The position numbers and the translations under genes are program-made. From positions 186,001 to 250,000 of the forward strand of contig NZ_RRCH01000028.1 in NCBI RefSeq assembly GCF_003862495.1: a stretch of DNA of 64,000 nucleotides, read 5' to 3'. This DNA is from Halocatena pleomorpha. Its GTDB lineage: Archaea > Halobacteriota > Halobacteria > Halobacteriales > Haloarculaceae. Below the pieces are notes generated by a model. The model had not been told where the DNA came from, searched no databases, and was given only the letters and a program-made list of their open reading frames with translations. Numbering within the stretch: the first letter of the stretch is position 1; every line of letters begins with the position of its first letter. Below, piece after piece: positions 43,681-52,032 of the stretch.

Positions 43681-43750
43681 TTACACTCTGATACCCCTCC
43701 CCCGTTGCCATGCTCGTGCATGTTACACTCTGATTCCCCTCCCCCCGTTG
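43681..43750 (+). repeat. Two direct origin B repeats downstream of initiator B
   Basis: TTACACTCTGATACCCCTCC with a further CCC at 43681-43703, and TTACACTCTGATTCCCCTCC with a further CCCC at 43723-43746. Both are followed by CGTTGC. They start 42 nt apart, about four helical turns, which suits cooperative binding on one face of DNA. Confidence 0.75.
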
Positions 43751-43954
43751 CTATCGTGGCAGCACCGAGTCAGTGTATGTATCTGTCAGCTTGCGCCGTA
43801 GCGAAACACGTCTGGTCGCCGTACGTCGCGTGCTTCGGTCTTCACTAAAAGGTAAGTTACCCTCGTGACCACTTCTCCTCGTGACTACTTCTGTATCAGC
43901 ATGCAGCTTGGTCTTTCGCTCCGATGGTTGGTCTGACCGCAAATACTATTGACT

Positions 43955-45124
43955 TTAGTTAGCGGCGCAGTTATTCGGGCCGAGTTCGAGCGCCTCAGTG
44001 TCACCGCTTGGCTGTTGCTTCCCCCAGTTGATCTGCTTAATCTCGTTGTAGTTTGCTGGCTCGTCAGCAAGATTCTCAACGATCGTTTCGACAAACGCCG
44101 TTTCGTCACCGGCTTCGACGTAGCTCAGAAGTTCATTCGTCGCTTCCTCTCGGAGTTTTCCGAGTGGGGTGGCGAGCGGGCGAATCTCTTCATCGCTGAA
44201 GTGGCCCGGCAGAACAATAGTCTCGTCGCCCAAGTTCGTCAACCGAGTTAAACTATCGAACAGTTGATCGGCCGCCTCTCGGATAGCGTCTTCAGCGCTG
44301 TCTTCGAGATCGGGTCGGCCAACGCTTCGGAGGAACAACGTGTCTCCAGAAAGGAGTGCGTCGTCGAATTGGAATGAGACGCTACCGGGAGTATGGCCAG
44401 GCGTGTAGATCACGTTAAGCTGTCGGTCCCCAACAGTGATCGCTTCACCGTCTTTGAGTTCTGTGACGCCTTTGAGATCACCAGTGTCGTCTTCGTGCAG
44501 GTAATACGGAACATCGAGTTCACCGGCGAGTTGCCGAGCCCCCGACACGTGGTCAGCGTGTGCGTGGGTGTCAGCAACGCCGACGATTTCGAGATCACGC
44601 TCGTCTGCTGCGTTCAGATACTGGTCGATATACTGACTTGGATCGACGACGATGGCCTCACCGTTGTCATAGACAAGATATGAAACACATCCCGTTCCGG
44701 GGCGAACGATCTGAATGAGCCCATCAACAGCATTGAGTGACGTTCGGTTAGCAATCGGACGCAACCCGGCGACATCCTTGATCTCGTATTGACGATGGAC
44801 ACGCCCCCAGCCGTTCATCCCACCAGTGATCGATTTCGCGTCGAACCCATGCTCTCGGAGGAACTCAGCGGCGCGCGCCGAGGTGACACCCCCAACGCAG
44901 ACGACTGCGATCTCTTCATTCTCCGGTAGATCATTGAGTTGGGTCTCCAGTGTAGAATAATCGTATTCCAGCAACTCGTCATAGATGGGGACGTTCATAC
45001 TCTCGGGAATCTGCCACTCGTCGTAGTCGTCCTTGTTGCGGACATCAAGGACGAGCAAGTTCTCGGCGTCGTCTTCGTGGACGCGGCGAGCGACTTCCGA
45101 AGGCATAATCGTAGTATTGCCCAT
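43955..45124 (-). CDS. Rhodanese / MBL persulfide dioxygenase-like fusion (copy 2)
   Basis: A 389-residue paralogue of the protein encoded at 18360-19541. The rhodanese domain (residues about 5-105) has its active Cys in VVCVGGVTSARAAEFLREHG and ends GMNGWGRVHRQYE. The MBL domain has HxHxDH in THAHADHVSGA, PGHTPGSVSFQFDDALLSGD, and PGHFSDEEI. Like copy 1 it ends with ALELGPNNCAA, a conserved tail with a Cys. It probably oxidises persulfides and so detoxifies sulfane sulfur. It shares the ACCCAATACT string upstream of tusA, 4 nt before its start. The adjacent DsbA-type genes suggest a link with extracytoplasmic thiols. Confidence 0.88.
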   Translation of the reverse strand: MGNTTIMPSEVARRVHEDDAENLLVLDVRNKDDYDEWQIPESMNVPIYDELLEYDYSTLETQLNDLPENEEIAVVCVGGVTSARAAEFLREHGFDAKSITGGMNGWGRVHRQYEIKDVAGLRPIANRTSLNAVDGLIQIVRPGTGCVSYLVYDNGEAIVVDPSQYIDQYLNAADERDLEIVGVADTHAHADHVSGARQLAGELDVPYYLHEDDTGDLKGVTELKDGEAITVGDRQLNVIYTPGHTPGSVSFQFDDALLSGDTLFLRSVGRPDLEDSAEDAIREAADQLFDSLTRLTNLGDETIVLPGHFSDEEIRPLATPLGKLREEATNELLSYVEAGDETAFVETIVENLADEPANYNEIKQINWGKQQPSGDTEALELGPNNCAAN

Positions 45125-45330
45125 TGCACCCAATACTATGAAATAGCGATTATTAAGTCTATTGGTCGAAACACCACAAGGAAATCCTATTCGTTACCGT
45201 CACGGTGCTGCTTTTTCAATGAGTTGTGTAGTAATAATGTTGAGGCATTTATAATAACATGATGACTGGTCTGTCTCACGGCTACAGTAGTTCTCGTTTG
45301 TCGTGTCACTCCTATTGCAGTAAAGGAGTC

Positions 45331-45915
45331 TCACGCAATCCGGCAGTTACGAGGATCGCCAGACAGGCCGAGAAAAAACAGAAATAGAATGATTCCGGCA
45401 ATCCGTAACACTGTATCCTGAAATGGAACGAAGGTCACAGCTCCAGTAAAGCCGAGAAGAGCGAATAGACCAGGACCACAGCTTGCACAGCCAGCGGCGA
45501 ACAGCCCTGGGAGAATCCCGCCGATGTTGGCCAGACTTCCAACCTGTAACATCCGTAACTGGGCGATCATATTCACGAGGGCAATTCCCGTCAAAACGGC
45601 ATACACGGCGTTCATCGCAATCGCATCCCAACCATACTCGATGAGCGTCACCTGAAAGTTCATCAGCAATACTTGCTCAATAGCATGGAAGTATGCTGTA
45701 ATGGTAGGATAGTTAAATATATCGACAATAAACATTTGATACGACGCAAGTGGCTGTGAGGCCAAGATGAGAACTCCGAATGTAAGGATAGCTAATGCAA
45801 CTGCGAGGAGTGCGCGCTGCAGTGACCGATACGGATAGGAGAGTGCTGCAAACAAGTCCTCTCTGAATCGTTTGAGACGGTTTACACTGATCCCAGTGAA
45901 CATACCACTACTCAT
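45331..45915 (-). CDS. Membrane protein with intramembrane CxxC (partner of DsbA-like protein 1)
   Basis: A 194-residue membrane protein with about four hydrophobic segments: near residues 36-54, 95-120, 128-150 and 165-185. The third contains GLFAAGCASCGPGLFALLGF, a CxxC motif inside the membrane. A further Cys is near the C-terminus (GDPRNCRIA). It follows the DsbA-like gene by only 3 nt in the same operon. This resembles a membrane thiol oxidoreductase or thiol/metal permease recharging its secreted partner, in the role DsbB or VKOR plays elsewhere, though it has no clear similarity to those. A second gene of the same style lies at 48298-48714. The family's function is unknown to me. Confidence 0.7.
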   Translation of the reverse strand: MSSGMFTGISVNRLKRFREDLFAALSYPYRSLQRALLAVALAILTFGVLILASQPLASYQMFIVDIFNYPTITAYFHAIEQVLLMNFQVTLIEYGWDAIAMNAVYAVLTGIALVNMIAQLRMLQVGSLANIGGILPGLFAAGCASCGPGLFALLGFTGAVTFVPFQDTVLRIAGIILFLFFLGLSGDPRNCRIA

Positions 45916-45918
45916 AGA

Positions 45919-46803
45919 TTATTGATTCTGGAGTGACTGAATATGGCTCTGAAACCAACTGTACGGCTGTGCTCCGGTGAGTTTGACCTGTTTGCCTGTT
46001 TTGCGAACATACAGCGTGAACCCCGGCGTCGCAGAGAATCCCTCTTCTTGGGAACGCTTTCGTTCATTTCTAATATCTGACTCGAATTTCTTCCGGTTTT
46101 GTTTTATACACTCATTAATACTATCTTCATTAATGCCTGTAATACTCTGGGCGTAGCCGAGAAGACTATCTTTTGATGACCACTTCTCTTCGGGTAAGCG
46201 TTGGTGTTCAAACACCGAATGATGCCACTTCCAGAACACATCTGGTGCTCGATCTTTGACTGACTCCCAGAGACATTTGGCCATCACCGCTGCTGTCCAA
46301 GAATGCTCACCGTAGTTCGGATACTGGAGCAAGATCATTCGGGCGGTGCCATTGTTAATCTCGTTTTGGACGAGATCAGGCAGATATTTCTTTTCAAACT
46401 GTTTACAATATGCACATTGATAATCATACCAGTAGTAGATATCGATCGGAGCGTCCTCCTTTCCCAGTACTGGTGTTCCGGCCAACTTGATACCGTACTC
46501 CGTTGTCCCTGCGAGTGCCACGAGCGACGACGAGATCTCTTTGGTGGGTGTCGGCGTCGATGCCGGTGTCGATGCCGGCGTCGGTGAATCTTGTGAAACT
46601 GTAACCTCATACGAGGTAGACTGTGTAGGGCCATTGTTTTTCGAAACGTTGCTAGTTGTTCGCGTCTGTGTCAGTGTGGACGACTGATTGTCGTCGGTCC
46701 CAGTTCCAAGTTGATTGAGACAGCCAGCAATACTGGTACCGAGAATGAGCGTTGCGCCTTGCATCACGTTTCGCCGTGAACAAGACGATTCATCAGTAGG
46801 CAT
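45919..46803 (-). CDS. DsbA-like thioredoxin-fold lipoprotein (copy 1)
   Basis: A 294-residue exported protein. The N-terminus carries SRRNVMQGATLILG, an RR signal, and the lipobox SIAGCLNQ near residue 28. A Thr/Ser/Pro-rich linker of about 70 residues follows. The thioredoxin fold has its active site CAYCKQFEKKYLPDLV near residue 137, a long helical insertion, and the cis-Pro loop SATPGFTLYV. It probably oxidises, reduces or isomerises thiols outside the membrane. Its start codon lies next to a perfect 12-bp palindrome TACAATATTGTA (46804-46815). It is cotranscribed with the CxxC membrane protein. Confidence 0.88.
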   Translation of the reverse strand: MPTDESSCSRRNVMQGATLILGTSIAGCLNQLGTGTDDNQSSTLTQTRTTSNVSKNNGPTQSTSYEVTVSQDSPTPASTPASTPTPTKEISSSLVALAGTTEYGIKLAGTPVLGKEDAPIDIYYWYDYQCAYCKQFEKKYLPDLVQNEINNGTARMILLQYPNYGEHSWTAAVMAKCLWESVKDRAPDVFWKWHHSVFEHQRLPEEKWSSKDSLLGYAQSITGINEDSINECIKQNRKKFESDIRNERKRSQEEGFSATPGFTLYVRKTGKQVKLTGAQPYSWFQSHIQSLQNQ

Positions 46804-47216
46804 TACAATATTGTAGAGATGTGGGAATTTCTTGAATCTACTTCTCGTTTTCTCTACGCGAGAAATACCACGTCCATTTATATAGGTGTCCTACTCCATG
46901 AGAGGACGAACACTGACATCAGCGTTCGCAACGAACCGGACACGAACGGTACTAAACCGTTAAGTAGACATACTGTTCCATAAGAACGATCGGTGCTGAA
47001 ACACGGTCAACCGGTTCAGAATACGCAAGGAACTAACAAAGATCATCACGAGAAACGTCACTACTGACAAAGCAGTTTCTGAGTCCCTCGGAGGAGGCAC
47101 TGTCGTGAGGTAAAACGAATCCCTCGATATCATGATCTCGAACGATTCAGCGGTTAGCTGGGTAGTTAATAGAGCTCTCGAAAAATATTTCACTGTGAGC
47201 ACAATACACTACACGA
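46804..47216. other. Intergenic region between divergent genes
   Basis: About 410 bp. It holds the perfect palindrome TACAATATTGTA (46804-46815) directly against the start of the DsbA-like gene, and an AT-rich AAAATATTTC at 47184-47193, the likely TATA box of the DUF302 gene. I see no further gene. Confidence 0.45.
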
Positions 47217-47657
47217 ATGGCACTACCTATCGACCCAACTCAGTTAGAGCCGGACGATATCGGCGCAAAGCAAACTACTCTAGAGATGAGCCACGAGGAC
47301 GCTATCGAACATGTTCGGGAGGTGTTTACCGATGTTGGGTTTGGCGTCCCGACCGAATTCTCACCCTCTGAACTGCTCAATAAGAAGGTCAACGCCGACC
47401 GCGATCCCTACTATGTGTTGGGTGCGTGCAATCCGTCCGTAGCCGACCGGGCGCTCGATGCCTCGGAGAATCAATTGGGTGGGCTGTTCCCGTGTAACGT
47501 CGTTGTCTGGGAGGAAGCCCCTGGTGTGCAAACAGTCTATCACGTGAGTATCATGCGCATCGCACGACTCGTCGGACTAGCCCCAGACGACGACGCGATG
47601 GCTGATATCATTGGCGACACCGGCGAACTCGTTGACAAAGCGTTTGAGGAACTCTAA
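47217..47657 (+). CDS. DUF302-family protein
   Basis: A 146-residue cytoplasmic protein. The DUF302 fold is visible from SHEDAIEHVREVFTDVGFGV near residue 25, then YVLGACNPSVADRALDASEN near 68, and LFPCNVVVWEEA near 92, the usual order. Many DUF302 proteins bind small ligands or heme; function is not established. It is followed after 2 nt by a methyltransferase, so both are one operon beside thiol-redox genes. Confidence 0.82.
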   Translation: MALPIDPTQLEPDDIGAKQTTLEMSHEDAIEHVREVFTDVGFGVPTEFSPSELLNKKVNADRDPYYVLGACNPSVADRALDASENQLGGLFPCNVVVWEEAPGVQTVYHVSIMRIARLVGLAPDDDAMADIIGDTGELVDKAFEEL

Positions 47658-47659
47658 CG

Positions 47660-48220
47660 ATGGGTCATCACACCTTCGACGCCGACAGCGCCGACAAGTT
47701 AGAACAAGCCGAGCGACGCTACCGATACCTCTCGGCTGAGGAACTGCTGTGGGCACTTTCGCTCTCGTCCAACCAGACCGTTGTTGACCTCGGCAGCGGT
47801 ACAGGATTTTATACAGACGATGTCGCCCCCCACGCCGCCAAGGTGTACGCCGTTGACGTGCAGGCGGCGATGCATGACTACTACGAAGAAAAGGGCGTTC
47901 CAGAGAACGTCGAACTCGTGACGACTGGTATTGATGATCTCCCGTTCGAGGATGCTACCGCTGACAGCGCATTCTCGACGATGACTTACCATGAATTCGT
48001 GAGTGACAACGCACTCACGGAAATCCACCGGGTGCTCGGGCCCGGGGGACGGCTTGTCATCATTGACTGGGCTGCCACTGGCTCTGGCGAGAACGGTCCA
48101 CCTCTTGACGAACGGTACACCGCCGACGCAGCTGCGGACTCTCTCCGCGACCATGGATTTGTCATTGAACACACGGCTACTCGACAGGAGACGTTCCTGT
48201 TGGTCGCTGCAGTTGAGTAA
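47660..48220 (+). CDS. Class I SAM-dependent methyltransferase
   Basis: A 186-residue cytoplasmic methyltransferase. The SAM-binding motif I is VVDLGSGTGFYTDDVAPHAA near residue 40, the acidic end of strand 2 lies in VYAVDVQ, and motif III is GGRLVIIDWAATGSG near 130. The substrate is unknown; small molecules such as thiols or tellurite/metalloids are possible given the neighbours. It shares an operon with the DUF302 gene. Confidence 0.85.
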   Translation: MGHHTFDADSADKLEQAERRYRYLSAEELLWALSLSSNQTVVDLGSGTGFYTDDVAPHAAKVYAVDVQAAMHDYYEEKGVPENVELVTTGIDDLPFEDATADSAFSTMTYHEFVSDNALTEIHRVLGPGGRLVIIDWAATGSGENGPPLDERYTADAAADSLRDHGFVIEHTATRQETFLLVAAVE

Positions 48221-48297
48221 GCGTAAGTCGCCTCAGGATCCTTCACCTTGGTGACGGTTGCTACCGACAACACGACGTGACACACGCTGGGGCTGAT

Positions 48298-48714
48298 CTA
48301 CGCACATGATTGACAGTCGTAGCGCTGTCTATAGTAGAGCAGTCCCGCAAAGAGTACGACCGAAACCGCTCCCAAGACGGGCCGGTACGGATCAAAATAC
48401 GTCATCAGCACGGAATTGCTGAACAGTGCCAGCAGGAAAACATTACAAATAGGGCAACCGAAGGCGAGAAAGCCAGCGATGACACTACTGAACGCGAGAC
48501 GGTCGTCGTTAGAACGGTTAGTCGTGGGCTGTTGAGCGACGTAAGCACCGGCAAACAGTGATGTAACGACGAGGAAGATGTAATCGAACAGGGTCCGTGG
48601 AACCATTCGTACGTACAATGGATTCGGGAGAAGCCCTGTAACAATCCCGAATAGGAGGAACGACCCAATGCTGACCGTCGCTCCCTTCACAACAGTCTTT
48701 CGTGATAGCGACAT
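48298..48714 (-). CDS. Membrane protein with intramembrane CxxC (copy 2)
   Basis: A 138-residue membrane protein with four hydrophobic segments. The third has FLAFGCPICNVFLLALFSNS, a CxxC within the membrane, and the C-terminus ends YDCQSCA, a second CxxC. The layout parallels the protein encoded at 45331-45915 (CxxC in segment three plus C-terminal Cys). It is divergent from the second DsbA-like gene, separated by 200 bp. A role as a membrane thiol partner is inferred from that repeated pairing. Confidence 0.65.
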   Translation of the reverse strand: MSLSRKTVVKGATVSIGSFLLFGIVTGLLPNPLYVRMVPRTLFDYIFLVVTSLFAGAYVAQQPTTNRSNDDRLAFSSVIAGFLAFGCPICNVFLLALFSNSVLMTYFDPYRPVLGAVSVVLFAGLLYYRQRYDCQSCA

Positions 48715-48914
48715 TGATTCGAATGAGATGTGTGGGGTACTTAACTACAGGGAGGGATTTGCTGGCTCTGAGAATGAGCCTAGGTGTTTAGTAGCCAGTC
48801 TCGGGAATCTAAGCGTGAGTAAGAATACTGATGACGCTGCGATTTCCCCTTCCTGCGACGATCTGTACACACAATTTCTCCGTACGGAAACGAAAGTCGA
48901 ACTAATATAGAAAA

Positions 48915-49676
48915 ATGAGTGACTCAAAGATAATCACGAGACGACGCGCAGTCCTTAGCGGACTGGCTACGCTTACCGTTGGCGGTGGTGTCTACGGTGT
49001 TTCTACCCTCTCGTCGGATAACGGTGCTTCTACTCCCTCATCGGATGACTCATCATCCGTCTCGGGTGAACTGTACGCAGCGAGCGGCGCGGGAGCGTTC
49101 GGCATCCAACTGGGCGGCCATCCGATTATGGGAACGGGTGACGCTCCACTTGATATGTACTACTGGAGCGAGTATCAGTGCCCATACTGTGCGCAATTCG
49201 AATCAGAGACACTCCCACAGATTATCCAGAATTACGTCACATCTGGTGTGGTACGGCTGATCTTCATCGAATACCCGTATCTCGGTTCTGATTCGATGAC
49301 GGCTGCAGTGATGGACCAGTGTGTCTGGCGGCAGGTGAAAGAATCGGACCCGAGTGCCTACTGGCGGTGGCACTCGGCGGTGTTCGAAGCTCAAGGGGAG
49401 ACAAATTCCGGGTGGGCTTCAAAAGCAAATCTCCTTGACATCAGTCGAGCGGTCGGTGGCGTATCGGCCGACACAGTGGACCAGTGCATGAGCGCCAACC
49501 GCCAAGCCATCGAGACAGAAATCGAGAGTGATAGCCAGCAGGTACGATCACTTGGTATCAATGGCACACCCGCGTTTGTCCTCTACAATCGCCAATCCGA
49601 GAAGACGGGGAAACTCATCGGCGCGCAACCCTACGATCGATTCGAAGCCGCTATCCAACAGGTGAAAAAGACATGA
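48915..49676 (+). CDS. DsbA-like thioredoxin-fold secreted protein (copy 2)
   Basis: A 253-residue exported protein similar to the one encoded at 45919-46803. The N-terminus has TRRRAVLSGLATLTVGGGVY, a twin-arginine signal, but no obvious lipobox Cys. The active site is CPYCAQFESETLPQII near residue 95, and the cis-Pro loop is GINGTPAFVLYN. The shared segment QLGGHPIMGTGDAPLDMYYW before the active site is also found in copy 1 in changed form. It probably handles thiols outside the membrane with its divergent CxxC membrane partner. Confidence 0.88.
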   Translation: MSDSKIITRRRAVLSGLATLTVGGGVYGVSTLSSDNGASTPSSDDSSSVSGELYAASGAGAFGIQLGGHPIMGTGDAPLDMYYWSEYQCPYCAQFESETLPQIIQNYVTSGVVRLIFIEYPYLGSDSMTAAVMDQCVWRQVKESDPSAYWRWHSAVFEAQGETNSGWASKANLLDISRAVGGVSADTVDQCMSANRQAIETEIESDSQQVRSLGINGTPAFVLYNRQSEKTGKLIGAQPYDRFEAAIQQVKKT

Positions 49677-49818
49677 GTGCTAAATATAGTTAAATAGTTA
49701 CAACGCTTTTTGAATGTAATAATGTATGTTTATTTATTTGGTTAGTGTGTCCAATAGAGGCTCTTATTTTTGTCGGAGAAATCGCCGCTTCTTTGCCGAT
49801 GTCTGGTTTACAGCCCCC

Positions 49819-49956
49819 ATGGAACGTGGAGAGAACGCAACTACTGCGACTATTTTCCAACTCCTCGCGGATGACTACTCACGGCGTATTCTTCTTGCGG
49901 CCGATCAGGAGCCACGGACAGCAACGGACCTCAGTGAATCACCGACTTTGGTATAG
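49819..49956 (+). pseudogene. Truncated ArsR-like winged-helix regulator
   Basis: A 45-codon frame reads TIFQLLADDYSRRILLAADQ EPRTATDLSES, the first two helices of a haloarchaeal winged-helix regulator, and then ends abruptly with PTLV and a stop. The recognition helix and wing are lost. Its start is at 49819. A deletion between this gene and the next one seems likely. Confidence 0.6.
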
Positions 49957-49979
49957 CAACCCGACTACAATCCTCGTGT

Positions 49980-50219
49980 ATGGACCGCCGTCACTATCTA
50001 CAATCGGTTGCCACATCCAGTGTCGTCGCCACTGCTGGGTGTCTCGACGCGCTGCCGAGTTCTGGAGGCGGTCGTACGGTACTTGCCCCTCCAGAGCAGG
50101 ATCTGAGTAGCGCAGCCCACCCAAGCCACGGCGATGACCTTCCAGCACTCAGTCTCCCAGATCCGCTACTCGACAAGCAAATTTCGACAGAGCGGTTTGA
50201 GGGAAACCGACAGTTATGA
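49980..50219 (+). CDS. SCO-type lipoprotein, N-terminal part (split gene)
   Basis: A 79-residue ORF. It has a twin-arginine start (MDRRHYLQSVATSSVV), a lipobox (TAGCLD) and the first part of a SCO/SenC thioredoxin-like domain (LPALSLPDPLLDKQISTERF). It ends at TGA within ATGA, and the rest of the domain continues in the frame shifted back by one base. It is either half of a frameshifted gene, a coupled pair, or a product that needs a programmed frameshift. Confidence 0.65.
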   Translation: MDRRHYLQSVATSSVVATAGCLDALPSSGGGRTVLAPPEQDLSSAAHPSHGDDLPALSLPDPLLDKQISTERFEGNRQL

Positions 50220-50662
50220 TGACGTTCTTCTATACGAACTGCCCCGACGGGATGTGTCCAGCACTAATACTACGATTACGGCGTGCTCAGGAGATTGCCA
50301 AGACGAACGGGTATAGTGAGGCGGTCGCCTTTCTTCCCGTGACGTTTGATCCCGAACGAGACACAGCCGGCGCGCTCCGTACGTATGCCGGAGAACAAGG
50401 TGTTGATCTCGATACCGGGAATTGGCACTTTTTACGGCCAACCGAGTACAAAGCCGGAAAGGAGCTACTCAACGACAAATTCGGGTTCGATATCGAAAAG
50501 ACCGATGTCGACAAGTACGAGGACCTTGACTACGCGTTCCCTCACTATACACTGATCCTGCTCGTTAACGACCAGGGTGTGATCGAACGGGCGTATCCAG
50601 ACGGAGCGACTGTTGATGTTACACGTGTCGTTGAGGACTTCGAGCAGGTGGTGACCGCATAG
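50216..50662 (+). CDS. SCO-type protein, C-terminal domain (split gene)
   Basis: A 148-residue ORF carrying the catalytic part of a SCO1/SenC protein: TFFYTNCPDGMCPALILRLR with the copper/redox Cys pair, AFLPVTFDPERDTAGALRTY, and the copper-binding His in YAFPHYTLILLV near residue 110. Without the upstream part it has no export signal, though SCO proteins act outside the membrane in copper delivery to cytochrome oxidase. A minus-one frameshift at TTATGATG would fuse it in frame to the upstream ORF. Confidence 0.7.
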   Translation: MMTFFYTNCPDGMCPALILRLRRAQEIAKTNGYSEAVAFLPVTFDPERDTAGALRTYAGEQGVDLDTGNWHFLRPTEYKAGKELLNDKFGFDIEKTDVDKYEDLDYAFPHYTLILLVNDQGVIERAYPDGATVDVTRVVEDFEQVVTA

Positions 50663-51226
50663 ATGCGCAGACGGGAGCTTCTTGCTGGACTGGGGAGTAT
50701 CGGTGTTCTTGGTGGTGCCGGTCTCGTCGCGATCGAGGGGGTTCCTTCAGTAGAGAATCGATCCGAACATCAGGCTAACGGGGAGGCAGCTGATAGAACA
50801 GAAACTGATCCCATCACGATTGAGACTATCACTGCACCCGGTAGCCGAGACGGACAGGTGACAATCCCTGCGTCAGATCGGTCGACCTTTATCGATTTCT
50901 TCGGAACATGGTGTCCACCGTGTGTCGAGCAGATGCCTGCACTAGCGGAAGCGAACAAGCGTGTCGGTAACTCAGTGCTATTTATCTCTGTGACGACAGA
51001 GGCCGTTGGACGTTCTGTAGCGAAACGAGAACTCGTCAACTGGTGGAAAACACACGACGGAAACTGGTTACTTGGGGTTGATCAGCGAGCTGCATTGGCA
51101 GCCCGGTACCTTGAGGGGGGCTATCCATCTGCTGTGGCGATCGATGCGTCTGGGAAGGTACAGTGGTCAAAAGCTGGGGTCAAGACAGCTGATCAACTCG
51201 TCGCTGGCATTCGACAAGCTCTATAA
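50663..51226 (+). CDS. TlpA/ResA-like extracytoplasmic thioredoxin
   Basis: A 187-residue exported thioredoxin-fold protein. It starts with MRRRELLAGLGSIGVLGGAG, a twin-arginine-like signal or anchor. The active site WCPPCVEQMP is near residue 83, and the cis-Pro loop is GGYPSAVAID. TlpA/ResA proteins reduce disulfides in apocytochrome c or SCO partners, receiving electrons from CcdA. It directly follows the SCO ORF and precedes ccdA by 4 nt, so the three form an operon. Confidence 0.88.
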   Translation: MRRRELLAGLGSIGVLGGAGLVAIEGVPSVENRSEHQANGEAADRTETDPITIETITAPGSRDGQVTIPASDRSTFIDFFGTWCPPCVEQMPALAEANKRVGNSVLFISVTTEAVGRSVAKRELVNWWKTHDGNWLLGVDQRAALAARYLEGGYPSAVAIDASGKVQWSKAGVKTADQLVAGIRQAL

Positions 51227-51230
51227 ATAT

Positions 51231-51896
51231 ATGAGTGAGGCTGCATTACTCACAAATCTCTCGTTCGCGCTCACTGCTGGCGTAGCAACGTTCTTTTCTC
51301 CATGCGCATATCCCCTGCTCTCCGGATATGTTGGGTTTTATATAAAACGAGCGGACTCGGATGAGATTTCACTTGCCAGCACGAGTGTTCGAGGTATCGC
51401 AGCAGGTACCGGCGTTCTTGTTACGTTCGGTATTCTCACAGGTACGACGGTTTGGATCGGACGGTCTGTTCTTTCGAATATCATGTTTTTCGAATCACTT
51501 GTTGGTGTGTTGCTAATAATATTTGGGGGTTTCGCCGTGACGGGGTACGCACCATCGATCTCAGCGTCACTCCCAAAGCGACGATCAAGCGTACTCGGCT
51601 TCGGAGTCTTCGGGGCGGGCTATGCGTTGGCCGGTGCAGGCTGTGTAGCTCCGATATTTTTGGCAGTGATTGCGCGTTCGATGGCGTTACCGACTGGAAC
51701 GGCTTCCTTCGTCGTACTCACATACGCAACTGTTGTGTCCGTGCTTATGGTTTCGGTTACAGTTGCGACGGGAATGGGGCTGCTGAGGGGTGCCTCTCGT
51801 CTTACAACGTATTCGGGTCGGCTGAAACAACTTACTGGTATTGTAATGATAATATCTGTAATTGGACAGATTTATCTGACTCTTGTGGTCTATTGA
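51231..51896 (+). CDS. ccdA: CcdA-family thiol-disulfide membrane protein
   Basis: A 221-residue membrane protein with six hydrophobic segments. The two key redox Cys are in FFSPCAYPLLSGYVGFY near residue 25 and ALAGAGCVAPIFLAVI near 135, the standard CcdA pair. It carries reducing power from cytoplasmic thioredoxin across the membrane to TlpA-type proteins. I start it at the ATG at 51231; the longer frame from 51072 lies over the TlpA gene. Confidence 0.9.
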   Translation: MSEAALLTNLSFALTAGVATFFSPCAYPLLSGYVGFYIKRADSDEISLASTSVRGIAAGTGVLVTFGILTGTTVWIGRSVLSNIMFFESLVGVLLIIFGGFAVTGYAPSISASLPKRRSSVLGFGVFGAGYALAGAGCVAPIFLAVIARSMALPTGTASFVVLTYATVVSVLMVSVTVATGMGLLRGASRLTTYSGRLKQLTGIVMIISVIGQIYLTLVVY

Positions 51897-52032
51897 TGCC
51901 GCTCGATCTCCTGTAGGGTCCTCGAATCGCAAATATTTGATCCCCGGCAGGATACCGGTTGGTACACCTGATCGGAAGGTAGCTGAGTATCTGTCTCCAG
52001 TTGCTGTACTTCGCTGAAAAATATCATTTGTT

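Noticed and set aside
46804-46815. Palindrome TACAATATTGTA as a fourth copy of the 22-nt dyad.
   Set aside because: It shares only the short TACAAT/ATTGTA arms and has no spacer, so I treat it as a separate, unproven site.
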